A stretch of 64,000 nt of DNA, taken from positions 1 through 64,000 of the forward strand of contig JAOPUZ010000075.1 in NCBI GenBank assembly GCA_025966315.1, in the 5' to 3' direction. The notes under the pieces are model-generated. The model saw only the letters and a program-made list of their open reading frames with translations. It was not told where the DNA came from and searched no databases. How positions within the stretch are numbered: the first letter of the stretch is position 1; every line of letters begins with the position of its first letter. Source of the stretch: Frankiales bacterium (lineage in GTDB: Bacteria > Actinomycetota > Actinomycetes > Mycobacteriales > Jatrophihabitantaceae). The position numbers and the translations under genes are program-made. Of this stretch, positions 42,284 through 49,563 are shown piece after piece.

Positions 42284-43936
42284 ATGGACAGTGAGCCCGA
42301 GCCGCCGGCGAGCGCCCACGCTGAATGGTTTCTCACCGCGGTTGAGCGGGGTAATCCCTGGACGCGGCTGGACCGCGGGAATCCGGCCGGTGCGGCCTGG
42401 ACGGACGGCAACGACGTCACTCCATTGATCCATGGCGCGTCCTATCTGCCCGAACTGTTGCGTTGCATCGAGTCGATGCGGCAGGGAGACCTGCTGCTGT
42501 TCACCGATTGGCGTGGCGATCCCGATCAGCTGATGGACGGACCCGGCACCGAAGTGGGTCGGGTGCTGTGTCAGGCCGCCGGGCGCGGCGTGCTGGTGAA
42601 AGGACTGGTATGGCGTTCGCACCTGGATCGTTTCGCCTTCAGCGAGCAGCAGAATCGCCATCTGGGTGAAGAGATCAATCGGGCTGGCGGCGAAGTCGTT
42701 CGTGACATGCGGGTCCGCGCAGGCGGCTCGCATCACCAGAAATTCGTCGTTCTTCGACATCGCGGGCGGCCCGAGCTAGACGTGGCCTTCGTGGGCGGGA
42801 TCGATCTGTGCCACAGCCGAAGTGACGACGAGGCCCACGACGGCGACGTCCAACGCCAGCCGATGGCCAAGGTGTACGGCGAGCGTCCACCGTGGCATGA
42901 CATCCAGGTTGCGGTGCGTGGACCGGCCGTCAATGATGTCGAAAGCGTTTTCCGGGAGCGGTGGGAAGACCCCACGCGATTGAATCGGAATGTGCTCAGC
43001 AACCTGGCCGATCGGCTGCGCGGCGAGGACGTCGCCCCGAGTCCGCTGCCGGCGCAGCTGCCGGCGCCGGCGCATCGTGGGGTACAGCATGTCCAGCTGC
43101 TTCGGACCTACCCAACCAAGCGGACGCCCTTTCCCTTTGCACCGTACGGTGAACGCAGCGTCGCGCACGCCTATGAGAAGGTCGTCGGGCTGGCGTCGAG
43201 CCTGATCTACATCGAGGATCAGTACTTCTGGAATACCGACATCGTGGCCAGCTTCGCCCGCGCGCTGGAGGCGAAACCCGAACTGCGCCTGATCGTGGTG
43301 TTACCGCTATACCCCGATCAGGACGGACGATTCTCTGAGCCGCCCAATCTGGTGGGGCGGCAGCAGGCACTTGACCTCGTTCGCGAGGCGGGCGGCGAGC
43401 GGGTGGGCATCTACGGCATCGAGAATGCGGCCGGTGTCCCGGTCTACGTCCACGCGAAGGTTGGTGTAGTCGATGACGTGTGGGCCAGCGTGGGCTCCGA
43501 CAACATCAACCGGCGTTCGTGGACGCATGATTCGGAGCTGGCATGTGCCGTTATCGACGACCGGCGCGATGGCCGCAGGCCCGCGGCCATCGATCAATTG
43601 GGCAGTGGCGCGCGAGTCTTCGCCCGTGATCTTCGGCTTCGACTGGCTGCTGAACATCTCGATCGGGCTTCCGGCGACGTCGATGATCTGTGCGATCCGG
43701 TAACGGCATTCGAGGCGTTTGCCCGCACCGCCGATGCGGTCCAACGCTGGCACGACACCGGCAAGCGGGGGACACGTCCGGTGGGTCGGCTGCGGCCCTA
43801 CCGCACGCCACGGCTCTCGAAATCGACCTTGTGGTGGGCAACGCCGTTGTACCGGACCATCTATGACCCGGACGGCCGTGGCCGCCGTGCCGGCGCTCGC
43901 CACGGAGTCGCTGACGGAGGAGCTGCCGGAGGCTAA
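42284..43936 (+). CDS. Phospholipase D-like protein (two HKD motifs)
   Basis: 550 residues. HKD half-sites: HHQKFVVLRHRGRPELDVAF with GGIDLC (about 149-175) and YVHAKVGVVDDVWASVGSDN (about 387-406), the pattern HxKx4Dx6GSxN. The second site is complete. In the first the Asp spacing is stretched and GG replaces GS, as in PLD-like phospholipases. No signal peptide. It hydrolyses or exchanges phosphodiester head groups in related enzymes. Coupled to the DUF1206 membrane protein one base upstream. Its stop overlaps the convergent VanX-like gene by three bases. Confidence 0.92.
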   Translation: MDSEPEPPASAHAEWFLTAVERGNPWTRLDRGNPAGAAWTDGNDVTPLIHGASYLPELLRCIESMRQGDLLLFTDWRGDPDQLMDGPGTEVGRVLCQAAGRGVLVKGLVWRSHLDRFAFSEQQNRHLGEEINRAGGEVVRDMRVRAGGSHHQKFVVLRHRGRPELDVAFVGGIDLCHSRSDDEAHDGDVQRQPMAKVYGERPPWHDIQVAVRGPAVNDVESVFRERWEDPTRLNRNVLSNLADRLRGEDVAPSPLPAQLPAPAHRGVQHVQLLRTYPTKRTPFPFAPYGERSVAHAYEKVVGLASSLIYIEDQYFWNTDIVASFARALEAKPELRLIVVLPLYPDQDGRFSEPPNLVGRQQALDLVREAGGERVGIYGIENAAGVPVYVHAKVGVVDDVWASVGSDNINRRSWTHDSELACAVIDDRRDGRRPAAIDQLGSGARVFARDLRLRLAAEHLDRASGDVDDLCDPVTAFEAFARTADAVQRWHDTGKRGTRPVGRLRPYRTPRLSKSTLWWATPLYRTIYDPDGRGRRAGARHGVADGGAAGG

Positions 43937-44847
43937 TCGACCGGCGCGTCCAGGTAAGGGCGTTGAACGTCCGCGCCGGGCCCGTCGAAATGCCACCACT
44001 CTCCCGTGTACACCGTTAGTCCACCCGCGTTCATGGCCGTCCGCAGCTTCGTTCGGTTCGACTGCGCCGTCGCACTGACGCCGTAGCTGGCGAAGGCATG
44101 CGCGCGATCGGTGAAGTCGTCGAATCCGGTGCCCATGTCGAGCAGGCAATGGCCGTGCACCCGCTGGGACGCGGCGCACGCGGGATCGGCCACGGCGCGA
44201 GCGACGGTGACGTCGACGGAACGGGCGGCCTCGTGGCTGTCGGCGAACGGGCCGGGACGAGCGACCCAATTGGCGTCAGGTACAACCTGGAACATGTGTA
44301 CCTGGACCGCGTGCGGACGGTAGCAATCCCAGAAGACCAGGACGTAGCCCGCTCGCCTGAGCTGGCGCGCGGCGGTGGTGAGACCGGGCGCCATGGATTC
44401 GTGCACCAGGCAGCGGGCGTCGGTCGGGTAAAGCCGGACGCCCACGAAATTGTTCACCGTCGCGTAACGCAAGTCGATGATGGCGTCCGGGACGATCGTC
44501 CGGATGTCGATCAGGCCGTCCGCGCGCGCCTTGGCCGACACCGGCGGTACTCGTGGCGCGACCGGGGCAGCGCTTGTAGTAACCGCCGGCCGAGCGCGGG
44601 TGGGGGAGGACGGGTTCGACGCACTGGCCGAGGCGATCAGGGTGGCAGCGGCCGTCGGGGTGGCACCGGCTGTCGGTGTGGCCGGCGCGGTTGCGGTGCT
44701 CGGTGGGGTGGACGCCGCGGATGACGATGCCCCGATGGACGGGCTGGACCGGACTGGACGGTCCGCGTTTTGCGCCCGCGCGCAGCCGGCACTAGCGGCG
44801 ACAATGATCAAGACCAGCGGAAGCAGTCGCCTCCTGAGCGCGTTCAT
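43933..44847 (-). CDS. D-alanyl-D-alanine dipeptidase-like lipoprotein (M15D/VanX family)
   Basis: 304 residues. Lipoprotein signal with Cys22 (VAASAGC), then a Ser/Thr/Pro/Ala-rich linker (30-105) and a VanX-type catalytic domain. Zinc residues His205 and Asp212 lie in SHEAARSVD, with the EWWH motif at 283-286 supplying catalytic Glu283 and His286. RCLVHESMAPGL and WDCYRPHAVQVHM match family positions. It cleaves D-Ala-D-Ala or related dipeptides outside the membrane, a peptidoglycan-recycling role when no vanH/vanA is present, as here. A vancomycin resistance role is not supported. Confidence 0.9.
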   Translation of the reverse strand: MNALRRRLLPLVLIIVAASAGCARAQNADRPVRSSPSIGASSSAASTPPSTATAPATPTAGATPTAAATLIASASASNPSSPTRARPAVTTSAAPVAPRVPPVSAKARADGLIDIRTIVPDAIIDLRYATVNNFVGVRLYPTDARCLVHESMAPGLTTAARQLRRAGYVLVFWDCYRPHAVQVHMFQVVPDANWVARPGPFADSHEAARSVDVTVARAVADPACAASQRVHGHCLLDMGTGFDDFTDRAHAFASYGVSATAQSNRTKLRTAMNAGGLTVYTGEWWHFDGPGADVQRPYLDAPVD

Positions 44848-44851
44848 CGGC

Positions 44852-45484
44852 TCATCCTCGCAGGCGCCGCTCCGACGGGGCTTCCAGTGCCAGCAATGCG
44901 CGTTTCGCCTCTACGCCGCCGAGGTATCCGCCCAGGCTGCCGTCGGATCGCACGACCCGGTGGCAGGGCACGATCACCGGTAACGGGTTGGTGGCGCAGG
45001 CGGTTCCGACGGCCCGGACGGCTTTCGGGTTGCCGGCCAGTTGGGCCACGTCGGCATAGCTGGCCGTGTCGCCGTACCCGATATCGGTCAGGCGGTGCAG
45101 CACGGTACTCCGGAAGCCGGCCGACAAACGCCAGTCCAGAGGCACGTCGAAACGGTGCCGCCGGCCGTCGAAGTACTCATCAAGCTCGCGAGTCACGATG
45201 TCCAGGCGGGCTGGTGCGTTGAGGATCCGGGAACTCACCCGGTCGGCCAAGAGCTGCAGGACGTCCTGGTGGTTCTCGCGCGCGTAGGCGACCCGAAGCA
45301 GTCCAGCCGGGGTCGCGGCGAGGAGCAGCGAGCCCACCGGGCTGTCGATGGTTCGGTAGGCGATATCGAGGATCCCCTCGTCCGCGGCAGCGCCAGCCAG
45401 TCGGGCCTGCAGCGCATGCAGTTGTTCCGGGTCCGCGTCGTAGGCCTGCGTCAGGTCGCGGATCACATTGTTGTTTGTATTCAT
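44852..45484 (-). CDS. ogt: Methylated-DNA--protein-cysteine S-methyltransferase
   Basis: 210 residues. The alkyl-acceptor Cys174 is in VIVPCHRVVRSDGSLGGYLG, with the HTH region SYADVAQLAGNPKAVRAVGT (about 142-161) before it and the N-terminal ribonuclease-like domain from about 40. An extra 35-residue N-terminal segment (LTQAYDADPEQLHALQARLA) is not part of standard Ogt and may contact the sigma factor. ATG 45484 overlaps the sigma factor TGA by four bases, with GGGAGG upstream. It repairs O6-alkylguanine by irreversible self-alkylation. Confidence 0.93.
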   Translation of the reverse strand: MNTNNNVIRDLTQAYDADPEQLHALQARLAGAAADEGILDIAYRTIDSPVGSLLLAATPAGLLRVAYARENHQDVLQLLADRVSSRILNAPARLDIVTRELDEYFDGRRHRFDVPLDWRLSAGFRSTVLHRLTDIGYGDTASYADVAQLAGNPKAVRAVGTACATNPLPVIVPCHRVVRSDGSLGGYLGGVEAKRALLALEAPSERRLRG

Positions 45485-46050
45485 CGGGACACACCTCCCT
45501 TGGCGGTAAGGCTCGTGATGGCGTCACTCGTGCTGTTCGAGTACGTCCGGCGCAGGGCGGCAATGCCGTCAGCGGCCGAACGTCGTGCGGCGTCAGCGCT
45601 GCCGCCGAGGATGCCGGCCACTTGCGCGTAAGGCAGGCCGCCCAGATAGTGGTAAGTGACCGCTTGCTTCTGTTTGGGTGGCAGCCGGTCAAGGGCGGCG
45701 ACCAGGTCCGGATCCTGTTCTGTGGCCGGCCCCGCGGCGGTTTCGGGCAGGATGTCGGTCGGTATCGCGCGGCGAAGCTTGGCCCGGGTGGCGTCGATCG
45801 CCTTGCGGTGCGCAATCGTGACGAGCCACGCTTCGATGTTGGCGTCGGCCGGCAGCTCCGGGTAGGCCCTCATGGCCGAGAGAAACGTCTCCGACCAGGC
45901 GTCGTCGGCATCGACAGCCCCGAGTACCGCTCGGCAAACCCGGAGCACGGTTGCCCCGTGCACGGCAACCACAGTCTCGAACGGCTGTTTGCGTGTCACC
46001 TTTGTAGACGTCCTGGCCTTCGCGTTCGTGAGGTCCGATCGAGCCTCCAT
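45481..46050 (-). CDS. ECF-like RNA polymerase sigma factor
   Basis: 189 residues. Region 2: FETVVAVHGATVLRVCRAVL, DADDAWSETFLSAMRAYPEL and ANIEAWLVTIAHRKAIDATR (about 24-92). Region 4: LPPKQKQAVTYHYLGGLPYA followed by QVAGILGGSADAARRS (about 122-157). There is no anti-sigma gene next to it. It is translationally coupled to the DNA-repair methyltransferase, so the pair is likely an alkylation or genotoxic stress unit; this coupling is known from other actinobacteria only by my recollection. GGAG precedes the ATG. Confidence 0.9.
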   Translation of the reverse strand: MEARSDLTNAKARTSTKVTRKQPFETVVAVHGATVLRVCRAVLGAVDADDAWSETFLSAMRAYPELPADANIEAWLVTIAHRKAIDATRAKLRRAIPTDILPETAAGPATEQDPDLVAALDRLPPKQKQAVTYHYLGGLPYAQVAGILGGSADAARRSAADGIAALRRTYSNSTSDAITSLTAKGGVSR

Positions 46051-46237
46051 TCTCGCTCACTCCGCGACGTTGAAGACTTTGTAGTCTCGCCTTCCATGAT
46101 TGGGGTGATTCTGGATTTAGGGACTGCGGGCCGAATGTCGCTCCGCCGATTACGACGGGCCTGAAGCGGCCTGATGTGCTCCGCTCGGCCCAACGAATTT
46201 AGGAAGGTCACCAGCGATCGTGCTCGCCATCGCCGTT

Positions 46238-46588
46238 TCAACCGATGTCGAGCGTGCCAACCAGCAGCCGGCCCGCCCTCACTGTCGCGAACACCTCTGA
46301 GGCGGCCCGCTGAGCGATCCGCTGCGTGGTGAACTCCTGGCGCCATACGGTCATCGAGGCCTCATCAACGTCTAGCTCCCGCAGCCCCACCTGCCACGCA
46401 CCACCGAACTTGCTTCGCCGCCGCAAACCGGCCAAGAAGCCGATCGCTCCGAGTACGCCGTCATTCTCGCGAAAAATCCAGCTGCCGATCAGCCGTCCGA
46501 ATCGGTCATCTGCCGCGCTCATCCCGACTACAAACGCACGGCCGTCCGCCCACACAATCGGTGCTGACTCAGTCGCCACGCCCGGCAT
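46238..46588 (-). CDS. Hypothetical protein
   Basis: 116 residues: IVWADGRAFVVGMSAADDRF, GRLIGSWIFRENDGVLGAIG and GAWQVGLRELDVDEASMTVW look like a beta-rich folded domain with reasonable composition. No signal peptide or membrane helix. No obvious ribosome-binding site and no operon partner. Family not recognised; a decayed region lies immediately upstream on the same strand. Confidence 0.4.
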   Translation of the reverse strand: MPGVATESAPIVWADGRAFVVGMSAADDRFGRLIGSWIFRENDGVLGAIGFLAGLRRRSKFGGAWQVGLRELDVDEASMTVWRQEFTTQRIAQRAASEVFATVRAGRLLVGTLDIG

Positions 46589-47049
46589 CCTAGCTATCTA
46601 GAGGGCCATTCGTGAACGACACTGCACACCGCGAGTTGCGATCTAGATGCGGCGGACCTTCGACCCATGCGTTCAGTCCATCGGCTGTCGCCTGAAACCG
46701 GTCGAGCGTGGCGGTGATACTGCCGCTTCGAGTGTGGAAGATGAGAATTGGCGCTGGCGTGTGCGGCAGGTCCGGCGGATACGAAGTCGTCCGGTCGTGA
46801 CACTAATACATTGGCCAATCCGGCGAGGTTCTGTGCGTCTTGACCGCTGACCGTCGGCGGGTGCTCGGCTCCGGATCGCCCGTTGGAAGCTCTGCGGTGT
46901 AGGTGATATCGACGTTGCCGACGGGGAGCGGTATGTGTTCCTCGGAAGAGCGCACGCTGACCGGAACGGCGTAGGCGTCGGCCAGGACCGCAGACCCCGT
47001 CCCGTTGGGGACAATCGCGAGGTCGTACCCGGCATGCTGTGCCGCTCGC
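46589..47049. other. Stretch without an intact gene; possible decayed minus-strand gene
   Basis: On the minus strand, a frame from about 47035 reads GYDLAIVPNGTGSAVLADAY, VPVSVRSSEEHIPLPVGNVD and ITYTAELPTGDPE before stopping near 46803. Another frame from there reads PAPILIFHTRSGSITATLDR and FQATADGLNAWVEGPPHLDR, ending TAG 46590-46592. Both read like real protein, but there is no common frame or start, so this may be a broken gene of unknown kind. No repeats or RNA genes seen. Confidence 0.3.
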
Positions 47050-47496
47050 TCAGGCCGCGGTGATGAGGCCCAACTGTCGGAGCACCGTCACGCCGTCGTC
47101 CAACCCGATTTCTTCGGTGATCAAGCCGTTTTCGACCTTCAGAATGCTGGTTCCAGCAAAGCGCATGGCCTTGCCGCTGCCGGCTGGAAGCGACCCGATC
47201 GGCATGTCGTCGAAGGCTTCACCGGTCTGGGTGCCGCCGCCGACCCACTGTCCGACGACGTAGTCGCCTTCGGCGATCAAGGCTGCCGTGCCACCGAAGG
47301 CAAGATCAGGGAAGGCGGCGCGGAACTTGGTAGCGAAAGCGCGGACCTCGTCGCGGCCTCTGCACGGCGCGTGCAGCGAGTACTCGAAACGGATGTCCGG
47401 CGCCGCAAGCTCATCGATGATCGCCGGGTTGAAATGGGCTCCCCAGAATTCGGTGAACCAGCGTCCGACGATGGCCTTGTTTTCCTCGATCGACAT
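47050..47496 (-). CDS. SnoaL-like / ester cyclase family protein
   Basis: 148 residues. MSIEENKAIVGRWFTEFWGA, IIDELAAPDIRFEYSLHAPC and GGTAALIAEGDYVVGQWVGG match the cone-shaped NTF2/SnoaL fold used by small polyketide cyclases and many uncharacterised hydrolases. The C-terminal FAGTSILKVENGLITEEIGL is standard. AAAGGACG precedes the ATG. It lies 112 bases downstream of the beta-lactamase-like gene on the same strand and may end that group. The substrate is unknown. Confidence 0.9.
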   Translation of the reverse strand: MSIEENKAIVGRWFTEFWGAHFNPAIIDELAAPDIRFEYSLHAPCRGRDEVRAFATKFRAAFPDLAFGGTAALIAEGDYVVGQWVGGGTQTGEAFDDMPIGSLPAGSGKAMRFAGTSILKVENGLITEEIGLDDGVTVLRQLGLITAA

Positions 47497-47608
47497 TTTC
47501 GTCCTTTCCCGCTGCAGAATCTCGATTGCCCCCGGTTGGAGCGCTCAGCAGGAAGACGAGCGCCGCCGGCGGTTCGTGAGGTCGCGGGGGAAAGTGTTGC
47601 GGGCCTAC

Positions 47609-48772
47609 TCAGGCCCGGGCGGCATAGGCGGCGGCTTGGATGTCGGTGTGCACCTTCGGTGTCTGGGGCGAATCGAACATCCGCTGGGTGAGCACGATCA
47701 CCGTCATGTCGTAGTTCGGATCGACGAGCCAGGACGTACCCAGGCCGCCGTCCCAACCGAACGTGCCACCGGCGTACACGGCCTGACCGAACCCCCATGA
47801 TCGATCGGTGAAAAAGTCCGGTCCCAGCCCGCCGGACGCCTTCTGTGACTCGGTCAGCTGGTCACTCGTCATTGCGCGGACGGCGTCGCGGGACAGCACC
47901 GGCTCACCGTTGCGAAGCAACATCCGGGCGAAGGACAGCAGGTCGTCCGCGGTCGAGACCAGCCCGCCCGCGCCGTCACTGAAGTTCGGCGCCGCACTCC
48001 ACTTGCCGTCAGGCTCGTCCCAGCAGACCAATCCGTCCGCCGTCGGCCGATACGCTGTGGCGAGTCGTTCGGTATGTGTGGTGAAGAAGCCGGTGTCGAT
48101 CATGGCGAGTGGTTCGAAGATCCGGGTTCGCAACACATCGGCCAGCGATGCGCCGGCGGCGCGGGCCAGCAGCACGCCCAGTACCGAAGAACCTGTGTTG
48201 TACAGCCAGCGTTCACCGGGCTGAGCCAACAGCGGAAGGGTGCCGAGGCTGGCGATCCAGGTGTCGGGATCCAGGGGCTCACCCGGGTCGGGCGGTCCGA
48301 AGGTGGACAGGCGCAAAGCCTGTGCGGCCTCGACGATCGGCCAAGGTGTGGGGGCGGAGAACATCTCCATGGACATGCCGAACCCGAACGTGAAGGTGAG
48401 CAGGTCGCGCACGGTGATCGGACGCGCCGCCGGCACCGTATCCCGCAAGGCACCGTCCATTCGCCGCAGGACCTGCCGGTCGGCGAGTTCCGGAAGCAGC
48501 CGATCGACCGGTTCGTTCAAGCTGATGAGCCCTTCGGACACCAGGGCGAGGGTTGCTGCCGCCGTCATCGGCTTGGTTGTCGATGCGATGCGGAAAAGGG
48601 AATCCCGGCCGACCGGGGTACCGCCGATGGACAAGTGTCCCAACGACTCGACGTGAACCTGATCGCCGACGGCGACGAGTGCGACCAGTCCCGGGACGCC
48701 TGTGCTGGATACGTGACTCGCGGCGGCCCGGTGTATCCGTTCGATCCCCGCCGCACTTAGGCGGTCAGCCAT
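47609..48772 (-). CDS. Serine hydrolase of the beta-lactamase / class C esterase family
   Basis: 387 residues from ATG 48772 (overlapping the SRPBCC gene by eight bases; an ATG at 48796 is possible). Active-site SxxK: Ser64-Thr-Thr-Lys67 in FRIASTTKPMT. The YxN motif is in WLYNTGSSVLGVLLA and the C-terminal (H/K)xG-equivalent in GWDGGLGTSWLVDP. There is no signal peptide, so it is a cytoplasmic esterase or peptidase rather than a secreted beta-lactamase. Its place behind arsR and SRPBCC genes suggests a small induced operon. Confidence 0.92.
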   Translation of the reverse strand: MADRLSAAGIERIHRAAASHVSSTGVPGLVALVAVGDQVHVESLGHLSIGGTPVGRDSLFRIASTTKPMTAAATLALVSEGLISLNEPVDRLLPELADRQVLRRMDGALRDTVPAARPITVRDLLTFTFGFGMSMEMFSAPTPWPIVEAAQALRLSTFGPPDPGEPLDPDTWIASLGTLPLLAQPGERWLYNTGSSVLGVLLARAAGASLADVLRTRIFEPLAMIDTGFFTTHTERLATAYRPTADGLVCWDEPDGKWSAAPNFSDGAGGLVSTADDLLSFARMLLRNGEPVLSRDAVRAMTSDQLTESQKASGGLGPDFFTDRSWGFGQAVYAGGTFGWDGGLGTSWLVDPNYDMTVIVLTQRMFDSPQTPKVHTDIQAAAYAARA

Positions 48773-49223
48773 GCAACGACCCGTCCAACGCGGCAAGCTG
48801 CTCGCCGATGCCGTGCTCGCGGTAGGCCGGCTTGTCGAGCCCGTCCAGATAGACGCCCTGTTCGGTGACTACGACGGTCGTCGCGTCGCCGTCGGCCAGC
48901 AGCTCGACGGTGGCAACCGAGACCGAGATTCGTTCACCGTTGCAGTGCATGTCGTAGGTGTACACGAACCTGACCCCGTCGACCACGTCGACGTAGACGG
49001 CGTCAAAGTCGTACACGGTGCCGTCAGCCAGCTCGGTGCGGGCGTGCTCGTCCACGCCGAAATTCAAGGTGTAGTCGGTCCGAACATCAGGGTTGGGTGG
49101 TGCGAACCAGGCCCGTTTGGCGGCTGCGTCAGACCAGGCAGCCCACACCCGTGCCGGTTCGGCGTCGATGTGACGTTCAACGGCAAAGGTCGCATGCTCG
49201 GTAGATCGGGTGGCGCTGGTCAT
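48765..49223 (-). CDS. SRPBCC/AHSA1-family protein
   Basis: 152 residues. FAVERHIDAEPARVWAAWSD, KRAWFAPPNPDVRTDYTLNF and the C-terminal GVYLDGLDKPAYREHGIGEQ match the START-like helix-grip fold of AHSA1-type proteins. AAGGAG stands before the ATG. The ATG overlaps the TGA of the upstream arsR remnant by four bases, the usual ArsR-SRPBCC coupling in actinobacteria. With the regulator truncated, control of this gene is probably altered. Confidence 0.92.
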   Translation of the reverse strand: MTSATRSTEHATFAVERHIDAEPARVWAAWSDAAAKRAWFAPPNPDVRTDYTLNFGVDEHARTELADGTVYDFDAVYVDVVDGVRFVYTYDMHCNGERISVSVATVELLADGDATTVVVTEQGVYLDGLDKPAYREHGIGEQLAALDGSLHG

Positions 49224-49254
49224 CGCTTTCTCCTTTTGCTAGCAGGGAGTTTGC

Positions 49255-49294
49255 TTGCGGGGACTGCGCTTGCGGGGACTGCGCTTGCGGGGAC
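49255..49294. repeat. 15-bp tandem repeat, 2.7 copies
   Basis: TTGCGGGGACTGCGC repeats at 49255-49269 and 49270-49284, with ten further bases matching. Read on the minus strand it encodes Ala-Val-Pro-Ala-Ser repeats at the C-terminus of the arsR remnant. Confidence 0.85.
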
Positions 49295-49544
49295 TTCTCG
49301 ATCGGCAATCGGCTCGGTGTCCTGCAAGTACGCCTCGAGCCGGTCGAGCCGGTTCTCCCAGGCGTTCTTTCGGTCGGCTGTCCAGTCGATTGTCAGTTGC
49401 AGGGCGGCCGGGTCCAGATGGCAGGTGCGGACGCGTCCGACCTTTTCCGATCGCACGACGCCGCAATCCTCGAGCGTGCGAAGGTGCTGCATCACGGCCG
49501 GCAACGACATCGGCAACGGCGCGGCCAGCGCGGTCACCGACAGC

Positions 49545-49556
49545 CCGCCAGCGGGC
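49545..49556 (-). terminator. Short GC hairpin after the S53 peptidase stop
   Basis: CCCGC-CA-GCGGG immediately downstream of the TAA at 49566-49564 when read on the minus strand. No T-run follows, and the stem is inside the arsR remnant, so termination strength is uncertain. Confidence 0.3.
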
Positions 49557-49563
49557 GGCTGAA

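Larger units (their letters stand above)
49220..49560 (-). pseudogene. ArsR-family regulator lacking its N-terminus
   Basis: GGLSVTALAAPLPMSLPAVM, QHLRTLEDCGVVRSEKVGRV and RTCHLDPAALQLTIDW are the HTH and wing of ArsR regulators that pair with SRPBCC genes. The expected first 30 or so residues (start codon, helix 1 and the DPTRR motif) are missing. The frame upstream of 49560 lies in the 3' coding region of the S53 peptidase gene, which ends at 49564. A deletion therefore seems to have joined the peptidase gene to the middle of arsR. The C-terminal tail is a five-residue repeat encoded by the 15-bp repeat at 49255-49294. Confidence 0.7.

Noticed and set aside
43307-44269. 320-codon minus-strand frame
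   Set aside because: Spans the antisense of the PLD-like gene and a different frame of the VanX-like gene; composition is not protein-like.
43933-44847. Vancomycin-resistance vanX
   Set aside because: VanX residues are present, but it is a secreted lipoprotein with no vanH/vanA/vanRS neighbours; a peptidoglycan-recycling dipeptidase is the simpler call.
47609-48772. Secreted beta-lactamase (antibiotic resistance)
   Set aside because: SxxK and YxN are present, but there is no signal peptide and the operon context is ArsR/SRPBCC/SnoaL; a general serine esterase is more likely.
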